From a virus, in the IMG/VR virus record IMGVR_UViG_3300023243_000398, positions 1-29,209 of that record: a DNA stretch of 29,209 nt. One strand, given 5' to 3'. This document shows positions 15,931 through 23,113 of this stretch, one piece after another. Numbering within the stretch: position 1 is the first letter of the stretch; the number at the start of each line of letters is the position of its first letter. The notes under the pieces were generated by a model. It had not been told where the DNA came from, made no database searches, and saw only the letters and a list, made by a program, of their open reading frames with translations. Both the position numbers and the translations under genes were made by a program.

Positions 15931-16647
15931 ATGGAGAATACGACAAAATTATTATTAAATCACTTGTTTAGTCATTTAATGCTTATTCCTGCATTTATGT
16001 ATGGCGAGTGGTGGATGTTTCTTGCAGGATTTTTATGGTGGCAAGTTATTGCTATTGTAGCAATAAGTGGAGGCTACCATAGATACTACAGTCATAAAAC
16101 TTTTAGTGCCAGGCGTTGGTATGATTACACAGTTAATATATTAGGAATATTCAGCGGCGCTGGCCCTGCAATGACTTGGGCAGGAACACACCGTCAGCAC
16201 CATGCATACAGCGACACAGAGAATGATCCCCATAGCTATACCCGTAAAGGATGGTTTGCAGTTTATGTAAACACATGGGGGTATGATTTTAAAATTAAAC
16301 GTCGATTTATTAAACGCTTATTGAGTGATAAACTGCTACGATGGTTTTACACTAATTATTTTAAACTTAATATTGCTATTATTGTTGTACTTTCTATTAT
16401 TGATCCATTACTTATGATATTTGGTTATGCAGTGCCGGTTGTACTAGCGTTCCACGGTTACGGATTACTTAATGTTCTAGGACATAGAGGCGGCAAGCCT
16501 AACAATACTTGGCTAGGTAATATATTAACAGCAGGCGAAGGATGGCATGCTAATCATCATAAACGCGGCGGCGACTATAGAATTGGATGGGCCTGGTGGC
16601 AACTAGATCCCACTGCTTGGTTTATAAGAATAATTAGGACCAATTAA
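15931..16647 (+). CDS. membrane fatty acid desaturase (acyl-CoA/lipid Delta9-type)
   Basis: 238 residues. All three histidine boxes for the diiron centre are present: H50-RYYS-H55, H87-RQ-HH91 followed by SDTENDPHS, and GEGWHANHH with H206 and H209-H210. Several hydrophobic spans surround them (about 15-45, 65-82, 145-180), as for a four-helix membrane enzyme. GHRGGKPNN (184-192) fits the additional His ligand of the acyl-CoA type. It uses O2 and two electrons to put a cis double bond in an acyl chain in the membrane; the electron donor would be host ferredoxin. It is somewhat short for the family. Desaturases are known auxiliary genes in marine cyanophages. The ribosome site is weak. Confidence 0.93.
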   Translation: MENTTKLLLNHLFSHLMLIPAFMYGEWWMFLAGFLWWQVIAIVAISGGYHRYYSHKTFSARRWYDYTVNILGIFSGAGPAMTWAGTHRQHHAYSDTENDPHSYTRKGWFAVYVNTWGYDFKIKRRFIKRLLSDKLLRWFYTNYFKLNIAIIVVLSIIDPLLMIFGYAVPVVLAFHGYGLLNVLGHRGGKPNNTWLGNILTAGEGWHANHHKRGGDYRIGWAWWQLDPTAWFIRIIRTN

Positions 16648-17306
16648 TGGATTTTACTTTTGCAGCATTTGATGTTGGCGTTACAGATAGCGACTGCCGA
16701 GATATGTTAAAAGAATTTTTGTCCATCCCGGACGAATATTATTCTACTAATAGTTTTAGAGGTTGTAGAATTTTACATGTTTATAACGGTTTAGGCGTTA
16801 GAAACCAACGTGAAGGATCTAACAAAGGCAAGTTTAAGTATACTGATATAGAATCGTATATACCTAAAACAAAAAAAATATTAGACAAAAAAATATTTCC
16901 TTGGATGGATCCGATAGGTAGAGTAAACATTTTACGAACACTGCCTGGTGAAGGACTAAATGTTCATTTAGATGCAACCGAGAAAGAAATTGGTACAAGA
17001 CAACATAAGTATAGGCTTGTATTAAATGGTAATATAGATAAACTATTCTTTCTTGATGCAACTGGTAATAAGGTATATGTACCACAATGTTATAATAGCT
17101 ATGTACTAGACGGTACTCATCCTCATAGTTTAGATCCAGGTACTGAAGAAAAAATAACAATCTGCTTTGGTAAACCGTGGGACGGAAAGCCAACTCCGCA
17201 ATATAAGAAGTTTATAGACAACTCATTATTTACTATGAAGGTTAGCAGACCATTAGACTTTGATCAAAGTTGGGTAGATCCGTATTTTAATAGAGAAAAA
17301 AAATGA
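16647..17306 (+). CDS. 2OG-Fe(II) oxygenase-like protein
   Basis: 219 residues. LPGEGLNVHLDATE (99-112) carries H107-x-D109, HKYRLVLNGN (120-129) is the next strand, and VLDGTHPHSLDPGTEEKITI holds the distal His (H158 or H160). A basic residue, K169, lies about where the 2-oxoglutarate Arg/Lys is expected. The prolyl/aspartyl hydroxylase-like beta-helix order is complete, so a hydroxylase is likely; substrate unknown. One base overlaps the desaturase gene (TAATG) and four bases overlap the next gene (ATGA, 17303-17306). Coupled to the desaturase, it could act on a lipid as well as on a glycan; the sequence does not decide. Confidence 0.75.
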   Translation: MDFTFAAFDVGVTDSDCRDMLKEFLSIPDEYYSTNSFRGCRILHVYNGLGVRNQREGSNKGKFKYTDIESYIPKTKKILDKKIFPWMDPIGRVNILRTLPGEGLNVHLDATEKEIGTRQHKYRLVLNGNIDKLFFLDATGNKVYVPQCYNSYVLDGTHPHSLDPGTEEKITICFGKPWDGKPTPQYKKFIDNSLFTMKVSRPLDFDQSWVDPYFNREKK

Positions 17307-18673
17307 AAGTAGCATTAGTTTCTATGCCTAGCCAGAATTATTGGCATCCTGCACCTAGTATTGTGTTTTTAAAAGGAGTGCTCAACCGCGAAAGTATTGA
17401 TAGTACATGTTTTGATTTAAATCATGCGTTCCTTGCAAAATTCGGCGATGCTGCAATAAACTGGTGTGAGTCTGGAGACAACTATAACCCGGGTTACAAA
17501 ACATTTATAGAAGACTATTCTAAATGCTTTAAAGGATATGATTGGATAGGAGCAAGTGTCTTTACCTTTAATAGTCAGATATTTACAAAGTTATTTTTAG
17601 AAGTAGTTAGAGAAATGTATCCTACTATTAAAATAGTATTAGGCGGAGCAGGAATGACAAGTAATCATTCAAATGTTAATTTTATTACTAAAGATTTTGG
17701 CGATGATATGATAAGTAAAGGTCTTGCTGATTATATTTTAACGGGCGAGGGTGACAGAGCTTTACCTGCGTTATTAAATGGTAATAATTATTTTTTCCCA
17801 CAAATGGACGACTTATCAAATATGCCTATACCAGACTATAGTGATATTGATTTTAGTCTTTATTCTAAACCAACTCTTATTGTTACAGGAAGTAGAGGGT
17901 GTGTAAGACAGTGTACTTTTTGTGATGTCCATTCTAATTGGAAAAAATATAAATTTCGTCCTGGCGAAGATGTTGCAAATGAAATCATTCATCAATATTA
18001 CACTTACGGAGTGAAGCATTTTCATTTTAGCGATAGCTTAGTAAACGGAAGTTTAAAAGAGTTTAGAGTATTCTGTAAAACATTAGCTGAAGCAAAGTTA
18101 CCAATTGAATGGCGCGGCCAATTTATATTTCGAAGTGGTATGACTGATGACGACTGGGATAACATAGCAGCCAGCGGATGTAAAGGTTTGTGGATAGGTA
18201 TTGAAAGCGGAAGTGACATTGTGCGATGGCATATGAAGAAAAAGTTTTCTAATATAGACATGTATAAAAGTATAGAAGCACTTGGTAGGCGAAAAATTAA
18301 TATGCTATACTTATTAATAGTTGGGTATCCAACAGAAACCGAAAAAGATTTTGATGACACTCTTGAGTTGTTGCGTCGGTCTGTAGCTTATAAAAGATAT
18401 GTTGAAGTACGTTGTAATATTGCAATGTTACTACCAAATACCGAAATATATGATGAATTTTATCTGCATCACGGCGATGATCATCTATGGAAAACACAAA
18501 CTACTGACGGGATACTAACATATAAAGTTAGGTACGAGAGATGGAAAAAAGTAAATATGCTTGTAGAAAATTTAGGATTAAAAAGTGACAAGCGTATTAA
18601 ACAATTAGAAAAAGTAATACTTCGAAATATAGAGAAAGAAGATAGCAGAGTAATATGGCCAAAACATGTTTGA
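17303..18673 (+). CDS. B12-binding-type radical SAM protein
   Basis: 456 residues. The N-terminal part (about 1-170) is a Rossmann-like domain with the order of cobalamin-binding radical SAM proteins: VALVSMPSQNYWHPAPSIVF, GYDWIGASVFTFNSQ, IVLGGAGMTSN and LTGEGDRALPALL. The DxHxxG cobalamin motif is not visible, as in many of this group. The radical SAM core begins at C200-x3-C204-x2-C207 (GSRGCVRQCTFCDVH), then KKYKFRPGEDV and GLWIGIESGSD. Known members methylate sp3 carbons or rearrange rings; the substrate here is unknown. It overlaps the previous gene by ATGA and the next by 19 nt. No auxiliary Cys cluster is seen near the end. Confidence 0.9.
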   Translation: MKVALVSMPSQNYWHPAPSIVFLKGVLNRESIDSTCFDLNHAFLAKFGDAAINWCESGDNYNPGYKTFIEDYSKCFKGYDWIGASVFTFNSQIFTKLFLEVVREMYPTIKIVLGGAGMTSNHSNVNFITKDFGDDMISKGLADYILTGEGDRALPALLNGNNYFFPQMDDLSNMPIPDYSDIDFSLYSKPTLIVTGSRGCVRQCTFCDVHSNWKKYKFRPGEDVANEIIHQYYTYGVKHFHFSDSLVNGSLKEFRVFCKTLAEAKLPIEWRGQFIFRSGMTDDDWDNIAASGCKGLWIGIESGSDIVRWHMKKKFSNIDMYKSIEALGRRKINMLYLLIVGYPTETEKDFDDTLELLRRSVAYKRYVEVRCNIAMLLPNTEIYDEFYLHHGDDHLWKTQTTDGILTYKVRYERWKKVNMLVENLGLKSDKRIKQLEKVILRNIEKEDSRVIWPKHV

Positions 18674-19311
18674 TAAAAAACTCTCGTAGAAGCAGAGTAA
18701 AAGGTACAGGACCAAGAAGGCACGAAATGCTAACACATGGTGTTGTTTCATCTGATGTACCACAAGAAGTAATAGACGAGATATTACAAATTGCTAATAC
18801 ATATAATGAAAATGATCTAAGAGGTGATAATTATCAAATTTCACAACACTGTGATGTAGATGAAGCCTTTACTTCGTCTACTACTTATAGGCAGATATTA
18901 TTACAAGAATTAAATGACGATTCAGACGACGAAATAGACGAGAAAAATTACATTCGTTGGCGTAGTGACATAACTACTAATAGAATACAAAAATATCTTA
19001 ACCATGCATTTAAAACACCATACAGGGCTCGTATAAGCATTATGCACGGCGGCAACGAACTAAACTATCACATAGACACTGATACTAGTGTACTGTGCCG
19101 TGTACAAATACCAGCATTGGCACACGGAAGTTTGTTCCAATGGAAAACAAAAACAGAAGAAGTTAGTTTAGATATGCAATCAGGCAAAGCATATTTTGTT
19201 AATACAGGATGGTTACATAGAGTAATTAATCTAACAGATGGCATCCGTATTGTTTTATTATTTGGCGTAGACTACAACAATATTCCAGAGAAAGAAAGTT
19301 TGTTAGTATGA
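18655..19311 (+). CDS. 2OG-Fe(II) oxygenase-like protein
   Basis: 218 residues. GGNELNYHIDTDTSVLCRV gives H139-x-D141 and R149 on the next strand; GKAYFVNTGWLHRVINL supplies H188, and DGIRIVLLFGVDY has R198 ten residues later, the expected 2-oxoglutarate Arg. The Fe(II) triad and cosubstrate Arg are complete. The first 25 residues are basic (KNSRRSRVKGTGPRRHE) and not part of the beta-helix. An acidic loop (NDDSDDEIDE, 87-96) is specific to this protein. Role: hydroxylation or related oxidation, substrate unknown. It overlaps the radical SAM gene by 19 nt and the following gene by ATGA (19308-19311). Confidence 0.78.
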   Translation: MAKTCLIKNSRRSRVKGTGPRRHEMLTHGVVSSDVPQEVIDEILQIANTYNENDLRGDNYQISQHCDVDEAFTSSTTYRQILLQELNDDSDDEIDEKNYIRWRSDITTNRIQKYLNHAFKTPYRARISIMHGGNELNYHIDTDTSVLCRVQIPALAHGSLFQWKTKTEEVSLDMQSGKAYFVNTGWLHRVINLTDGIRIVLLFGVDYNNIPEKESLLV

Positions 19312-20033
19312 AAGTTATAGCAAACGGTTGGCAATTTAATACAGATCGTATGAAAGCTGAGTTGCAAAATATAATTAATCTAACAAGTACTGTGCATGCA
19401 GATGGGTTAACTGGTATAAGTCTTACATCAAGAACAGGAGACATATTAAGTGGATTTGAATATACTCCTAAGATTATGTATCCTCCCTTTCACACTCAGC
19501 TTATGACAGAAGAATATCCCAAAATATTTTTTGATTTAGATATTTGCAAAACTATTCCTGTGTATCATATGCTTGATTATGATGTACCGACACCGGCACT
19601 TACTGGATACTTTAAAGAGATACACAATTTCTTAGTAGCAAATAATTGTAATCCTAGACGCATGAGATTATCATGTTTAACCCCTGGCAGAACTATTCCT
19701 AAGCATAGTGACGGCGGCGGGTTCAAATTACATATTCCTATAGTAACAGATCCAGATGTTGTGTTCAATGTTAACAATAAAAACTATATATTAGAAGAAG
19801 GTAACGTATACATAGTAGATGTAGGAGTTCATCATTTTTATGTTAACAATTCAGATATAGATCGTTGGCATTTAATTTGTGATGTATATGATACAGGACA
19901 CAATTTTGAGATAGGAAATTATACTCAAGAAGAATTTGAAATAGAAAAAGAAAATGCAGACTTGTGGCGTACATGGGTAGACGGCACAAGGACTCAGGGC
20001 CCACATCGTATTCGGTTAGGAGAAAAAAATTGA
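19308..20033 (+). CDS. aspartyl/asparaginyl beta-hydroxylase-like 2OG oxygenase
   Basis: 241 residues. LTPGRTIPKHSDGGGFKLHI (124-143) is typical of the aspartyl/asparaginyl beta-hydroxylase family, with H133-x-D135 and H142; VDVGVHHFYVNNSDIDRWHL adds the distal His pair (H175-H176) and R186. Family members hydroxylate the beta carbon of Asp or Asn side chains in peptides, or related amino acids in antibiotics, using Fe(II) and 2-oxoglutarate. If this phage protein keeps that taste, its target would be a peptide or an amino-acid-like group. The C-terminal 45 residues are acidic then basic. It overlaps 4 nt with the gene before, and its own end carries the ribosome site and TTG start of the next gene. 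Confidence 0.82.
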   Translation: MKVIANGWQFNTDRMKAELQNIINLTSTVHADGLTGISLTSRTGDILSGFEYTPKIMYPPFHTQLMTEEYPKIFFDLDICKTIPVYHMLDYDVPTPALTGYFKEIHNFLVANNCNPRRMRLSCLTPGRTIPKHSDGGGFKLHIPIVTDPDVVFNVNNKNYILEEGNVYIVDVGVHHFYVNNSDIDRWHLICDVYDTGHNFEIGNYTQEEFEIEKENADLWRTWVDGTRTQGPHRIRLGEKN

Positions 20034-20857
20034 GTGTACATGTTGAAACAGATATTAACTTTAATAGTGTAACAGACAATGAAATTAAAGAATTTGGTAG
20101 AAATATTGTAAGAGATAATATTGTAATAGTACGTAACCAAGAACTTAGTGAGTCTAGAATTTTACACATATGCGAAACCATTGGTAACGTACTAAAGCCT
20201 AAACAATTTTTTATGCATCCAGATTATCCAGGACTATTCCGTGTTACTAATCAACGTAAAGACGGAGAAAAAATTGGCATCTTTGCAGATAAAGAACTTG
20301 ACTGGCACAGCAATGGTAACGGTCGTCCGAGCGGCAATGAAAGTTGCGTAGCGTTATATTGTGTTAAGCCTGGCAAAAACAGCGTTACTAGCTTTTGTGA
20401 CACACGCCGAGCATATAATGAGTTACCGGATGATATTAAAGAGATAGTTGATGATGTAGATTGTACATTCCAGTTTAAAAATAATACATTCTACAAACTA
20501 GAAGAAGGTGATAAAGAACTTATTATGTTTGAGAATAAGCGTATATATCCCGATGGTGTTACAAAGCCATTAGTATATAATCATCCATACGATAAGGGTA
20601 AAGGGCTATATTTTACATTTCATTACATTAGAAAAATGTGGAGACGTAGTGGTAAAGAGTTAGATCAAGAATGGCTAAAGCAATACTTACTTGATCATGT
20701 ATTTCAAGAGAAGTACATTTACCATCACAATGATTGGCAACCAGGTGACTTTATCTTTATGGACCAGTTCCATAGTATACACAAAAGAAATGAAGTCGAA
20801 GGAGATCGATTTCTTTATAGAATAAGTTTTGATTATGAAGGAAGTTTCAATGAATAA
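20030..20857 (+). CDS. TauD/TfdA-family dioxygenase-like protein with H-x-N site
   Basis: 275 residues from a TTG at 20030. The frame could be read from ATG 19964, but that would overlap the preceding gene by 70 nt, whereas AGGAG at 20018-20022 lies 7 nt before the TTG and the TTGA overlaps the previous stop. The family features are LDWHSNGNGRPSG (H93 with N95 in the place of the usual Asp), SCVALYCVKPGKNSVTSFCD, and DFIFMDQFHSIHKRN followed by RFLYRISFDY, giving H251 as distal ligand and R264 (or R260) for 2-oxoglutarate. Known members cleave taurine or phenoxy substrates or hydroxylate amino acids. The Asp-to-Asn change could weaken or alter iron binding. Confidence 0.82.
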   Translation: MSVHVETDINFNSVTDNEIKEFGRNIVRDNIVIVRNQELSESRILHICETIGNVLKPKQFFMHPDYPGLFRVTNQRKDGEKIGIFADKELDWHSNGNGRPSGNESCVALYCVKPGKNSVTSFCDTRRAYNELPDDIKEIVDDVDCTFQFKNNTFYKLEEGDKELIMFENKRIYPDGVTKPLVYNHPYDKGKGLYFTFHYIRKMWRRSGKELDQEWLKQYLLDHVFQEKYIYHHNDWQPGDFIFMDQFHSIHKRNEVEGDRFLYRISFDYEGSFNE

Positions 20858-21515
20858 TTTTAGATATATATTTGAAGACAGATTTGCAGAAACAAAAGGT
20901 TACGAAGGCTTCGCTGCAGACAAAGAAGAAATTAATCACTTTTTTGAAACTAAAGTAAAAGGTAAAATAGCTGATCATTCTAATGTAGGTGTTGATTCAA
21001 AAAATCAACACATTTATAATCTTTGTTATGATTGTAACATGCCTGTATGGGAAGAATTGTATCAGCGTGTTGTAAATGTTGCAACAAAAAGTGGTGTAAA
21101 ATTAAATTGGGATGAAATCCGACACTGTATTAGGTTTACATTTATATGGATGCCTCCGGGAGGAAATTTAATACCCCATACTGCTAGAGCATTTAGAGCA
21201 TTAAGTGCTTTTAACATGCCTTTAAGAGGTAAAACAGAAATTAATTTTTACGAACATTTAGAAGGGCACAAACCGGGAAATAAAATTGAAACACACGAAT
21301 ATTTTAATCCTAATTTTTTAAATGTAAATAGATTTCACGGAATATATAATAACACAGATGATGAAAGAATGATATTGAAAACTCATCTAATGATAGTTCC
21401 GTGGGATAAGCTAGTTGAGAGCTATGTCGGCGACACCACTGTAAATATGTTTAATTTCACAGTTCCTTGGCAACAAATTCCAAAAGATTATCACAAATAT
21501 GACAAAGTAAAATAA
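20850..21515 (+). CDS. 2OG oxygenase-like cupin protein with H-x-A site, last gene of block 3
   Basis: 221 residues from ATG 20850; a longer frame from 20829 exists, but AAGGAAG at 20838-20844 lies 5 nt before 20850 and the overlap with the previous gene is then only 8 nt. MPPGGNLIPHTARAFRAL (101-118) resembles the first Fe strand of the aspartyl hydroxylase-like group but reads H110-T-A112 in place of H-x-D. NRFHGIYNN holds H163, and RMILKTHLMIVPW follows with R173, K177 and H179. Two His may still hold iron as in 2-His hydroxylases, or chloride may take the free site as in SyrB2-type halogenases; it may also be inactive. The operon ends here at a hairpin terminator. Confidence 0.68.
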   Translation: MNNFRYIFEDRFAETKGYEGFAADKEEINHFFETKVKGKIADHSNVGVDSKNQHIYNLCYDCNMPVWEELYQRVVNVATKSGVKLNWDEIRHCIRFTFIWMPPGGNLIPHTARAFRALSAFNMPLRGKTEINFYEHLEGHKPGNKIETHEYFNPNFLNVNRFHGIYNNTDDERMILKTHLMIVPWDKLVESYVGDTTVNMFNFTVPWQQIPKDYHKYDKVK

Positions 21516-21528
21516 TTTTAAAGATAAA

Positions 21529-21553
21529 AAAACAGGACTTTAAGTCCTGTTTT
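21529..21553. terminator. bidirectional rho-independent terminator
   Basis: A perfect 10-bp stem, AAAACAGGAC at 529-538 pairing with GTCCTGTTTT at 544-553 (plus 21000), with a 5-base loop TTTAA. It lies between the convergent gene ends at 21515 and 21576. On the minus strand the stem is followed by a run of seven T, on the plus strand by four, so it should stop both operons, better on the minus side. Confidence 0.88.
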
Positions 21554-21556
21554 ATT

Positions 21557-21575
21557 GTATAAATTAAATTTATAC
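21557..21575. repeat. 19-bp AT-rich inverted repeat beside the fibre stop codon
   Basis: GTATAAATT at 21557-21565 is mirrored by AATTTATAC at 21567-21575 around a single A. It abuts the stop codon of the tail fibre gene (21576-21578) and lies 3 bp after the hairpin terminator. It may help end the fibre message or be a protein-binding palindrome; an AT-rich chance palindrome is also possible. Confidence 0.5.
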
Positions 21576-22748
21576 TTAGATTAAGCTAACCCAAGCACCG
21601 TTTTCGTAACCTTGGAATTTGTTAAGTGTTGTATTATAAAGTATCATACCATTAACTGCTGTAAGAGCGTCACGTTCTGTAGTAGTTAATCTACCAAGTA
21701 ATACTTCTCCGCCAACGTCTAGCTTTGCCGCAGGAGCATCACCTGCTCCAATACTTAGTCTTCCAGTACTAGTAAATACTATAATGTTTGAAACTGTAAA
21801 ATTACCAGTACTATCATATGGTACAAGAATCATTCTTCCAGGAACAATTTCATCGTTGACAGTAACGTTTTTATCAACACCTAGTCTAATTGTAAACGCT
21901 GGTTTGTAAGAATTACCGTCGTATCCCCTTGCAATAATATCGAATAGCGTATCACCTGCTTGAACGATTTCTGGATTATTGGTACCGTTGTTTCTAGCAG
22001 TGTTTATTATCATTTGATTTGCTGTGTTTACGCCTATAGTAGGATCAACAAATCCAAAAGTGCTAAGTATAGGGGCACCATTACCTAAAGTTGTCCCGTC
22101 AATTCTTACTGCTGTCGCAGTATCAATTGGACCGACAATCTTGCCGGTTACACCATCTATAAGTAACGTGCTGTCGTCTGCAAACACACTACCTGTAATA
22201 TCGCCAATTACATTCCCATCAAATGTTCCACTTACTTGTGCAGCAGAAATAAGTCCAGTCGACGCATCAAATACTACAGTACTATCGTCTGCAATTAAAT
22301 TACCATTAATTCTGCCAACAGTAAGTTGGTTTTCTACATTAAGTTGACTAATCCATGCTTCGTTAAACTGTTTAGTAGGCGATCCTAAATTCCAAGTAAT
22401 GTCAGTATCAGGAACAAGATGACCTTGAATTGCTCCACCAAACACAACAATATCACTACCAATGCCGTCACCTAGGTTAATATTTCCTGTGGCAGTAATT
22501 GTACCAGTAATATTAATATTACCTGTTCCAGTAATATCGTTTCCGTTTAAGTCTAGTGTTCCACCTAGTTGCGGAGTAGTATCAGCTAATACAGAATCAA
22601 TTGTTCCTGAAATGCTAGTAATACCTCCAGCAGTAGAACCGTCACCTACGTATAGCTGTTTTGTGTCTGTTGTATATACTAATTCACCTGCTAAGGGGGT
22701 GATTCCTAATCTTTCTGTATTAGTACCGCGTCTTACTTGTAAGGCCAT
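21576..22748 (-). CDS. tail fibre protein with Mtd-like N-terminal domain
   Basis: 390 residues. The start ALQVRRGTNTERLGITP and the following GELVYTTDTKQLYVGDGS (to about 42) match the N-terminal domain shared by major tropism determinant and many marine phage fibres. A Gly/Thr/Ile-rich beta region (45-100) follows. Two imperfect repeats share ADDST at 153-157 and 190-194, each followed by D-x-x-T-G-x-I. VQAGDTLFDIIARGYDG (about 275-290) is a segment common in cyanophage-type fibres. The end (YNTTLNKFQGYENGAWVSL) is a typical fibre tip. No signal peptide or enzyme motif. AGGAG lies 7 nt before the ATG, and a late promoter motif sits 30 bp upstream. It probably recognises or contacts the host surface. 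Confidence 0.88.
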   Translation of the reverse strand: MALQVRRGTNTERLGITPLAGELVYTTDTKQLYVGDGSTAGGITSISGTIDSVLADTTPQLGGTLDLNGNDITGTGNINITGTITATGNINLGDGIGSDIVVFGGAIQGHLVPDTDITWNLGSPTKQFNEAWISQLNVENQLTVGRINGNLIADDSTVVFDASTGLISAAQVSGTFDGNVIGDITGSVFADDSTLLIDGVTGKIVGPIDTATAVRIDGTTLGNGAPILSTFGFVDPTIGVNTANQMIINTARNNGTNNPEIVQAGDTLFDIIARGYDGNSYKPAFTIRLGVDKNVTVNDEIVPGRMILVPYDSTGNFTVSNIIVFTSTGRLSIGAGDAPAAKLDVGGEVLLGRLTTTERDALTAVNGMILYNTTLNKFQGYENGAWVSLI

Positions 22749-22778
22749 CTATTAACTCCTGGATAATATTGTTACTAG

Positions 22779-22786
22779 TATTTATG
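22779..22786 (-). promoter_or_regulatory. T4-type late promoter variant CATAAATA
   Basis: On the minus strand CATAAATA ends 30 nt before the fibre ATG, in the only 53-bp gap between the fibre and the gene at 22802. This matches the NATAAATA form described for T4-like marine phages. It fits late expression of a virion gene. Confidence 0.62.
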
Positions 22787-22801
22787 CCTTTGACTGAAAG
22801 A

Positions 22802-23113
22802 TTAGTTACGTTTCTTCATAAATAATGCTGTACGCTTTTTAATATCGTACTTAACTTTCTCAGTATCTAGTCTAAAATCAATACTATCGATAACATCTTC
22901 GTATTGCTCGAATAGTTCTTCTAGAGCCAATTCGATGTCTACGTTCTTTTTTTCGCGAGATCTTTTAACATCAATTTCCCAGATCTTTCCATCTTTAAAC
23001 TTGACATTAATGCTGTGCAAATATTCAATTGGTACAACATCAACATTAATTTCGCTAAAAACCTCAGGCCATGTATCAACAACACCTGGTGGAAGTTTCT
23101 TACCCTTAGGCAC
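22802..23113 (-). CDS. conserved small phage protein, GTG start
   Basis: 103 residues from GTG 23113, starting (V)PKGKKLPPGVVDTWPEVF. A frame from ATG 23200 exists but overlaps the previous gene by 95 nt in another phase; with GTG the overlap is 8 nt and the start of the protein resembles what I recall of marine T4-like phage homologues. No strong ribosome site is seen for either. Features: VVPIEYLHSINVKFKDGKIW is a beta hairpin region, followed by a Lys/Arg/Glu-rich helix (ALEELFEQYEDVIDSIDF) and a basic tail. I recognise no biochemical function. It sits in the conserved block between the MoxR/VWA pair and the fibre, so a virion or morphogenesis role is possible. Confidence 0.72.
   Translation of the reverse strand: MPKGKKLPPGVVDTWPEVFSEINVDVVPIEYLHSINVKFKDGKIWEIDVKRSREKKNVDIELALEELFEQYEDVIDSIDFRLDTEKVKYDIKKRTALFMKKRN

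Noticed and set aside
19964-20029. N-terminal extension of the TauD-like protein from ATG 19964
   Set aside because: It would overlap the preceding gene by 70 nt and its sequence looks like out-of-frame coding; the TTG at 20030 has an AGGAG at the best distance.
21576-22748. Diversity-generating retroelement target in the Mtd-like fibre
   Set aside because: The similarity is to the N-terminal Mtd-like domain only; there is no reverse transcriptase, no template/variable repeat pair and no C-type lectin-like end in the window.
22462-22755. Plus-strand frame of 97 residues opposite the fibre start, and a similar one at 22024-22347
   Set aside because: They are antisense to the fibre gene, are rich in Pro, Val and Ser as expected for the mirror of a Gly/Thr/Asn-rich frame, and have no ribosome site.
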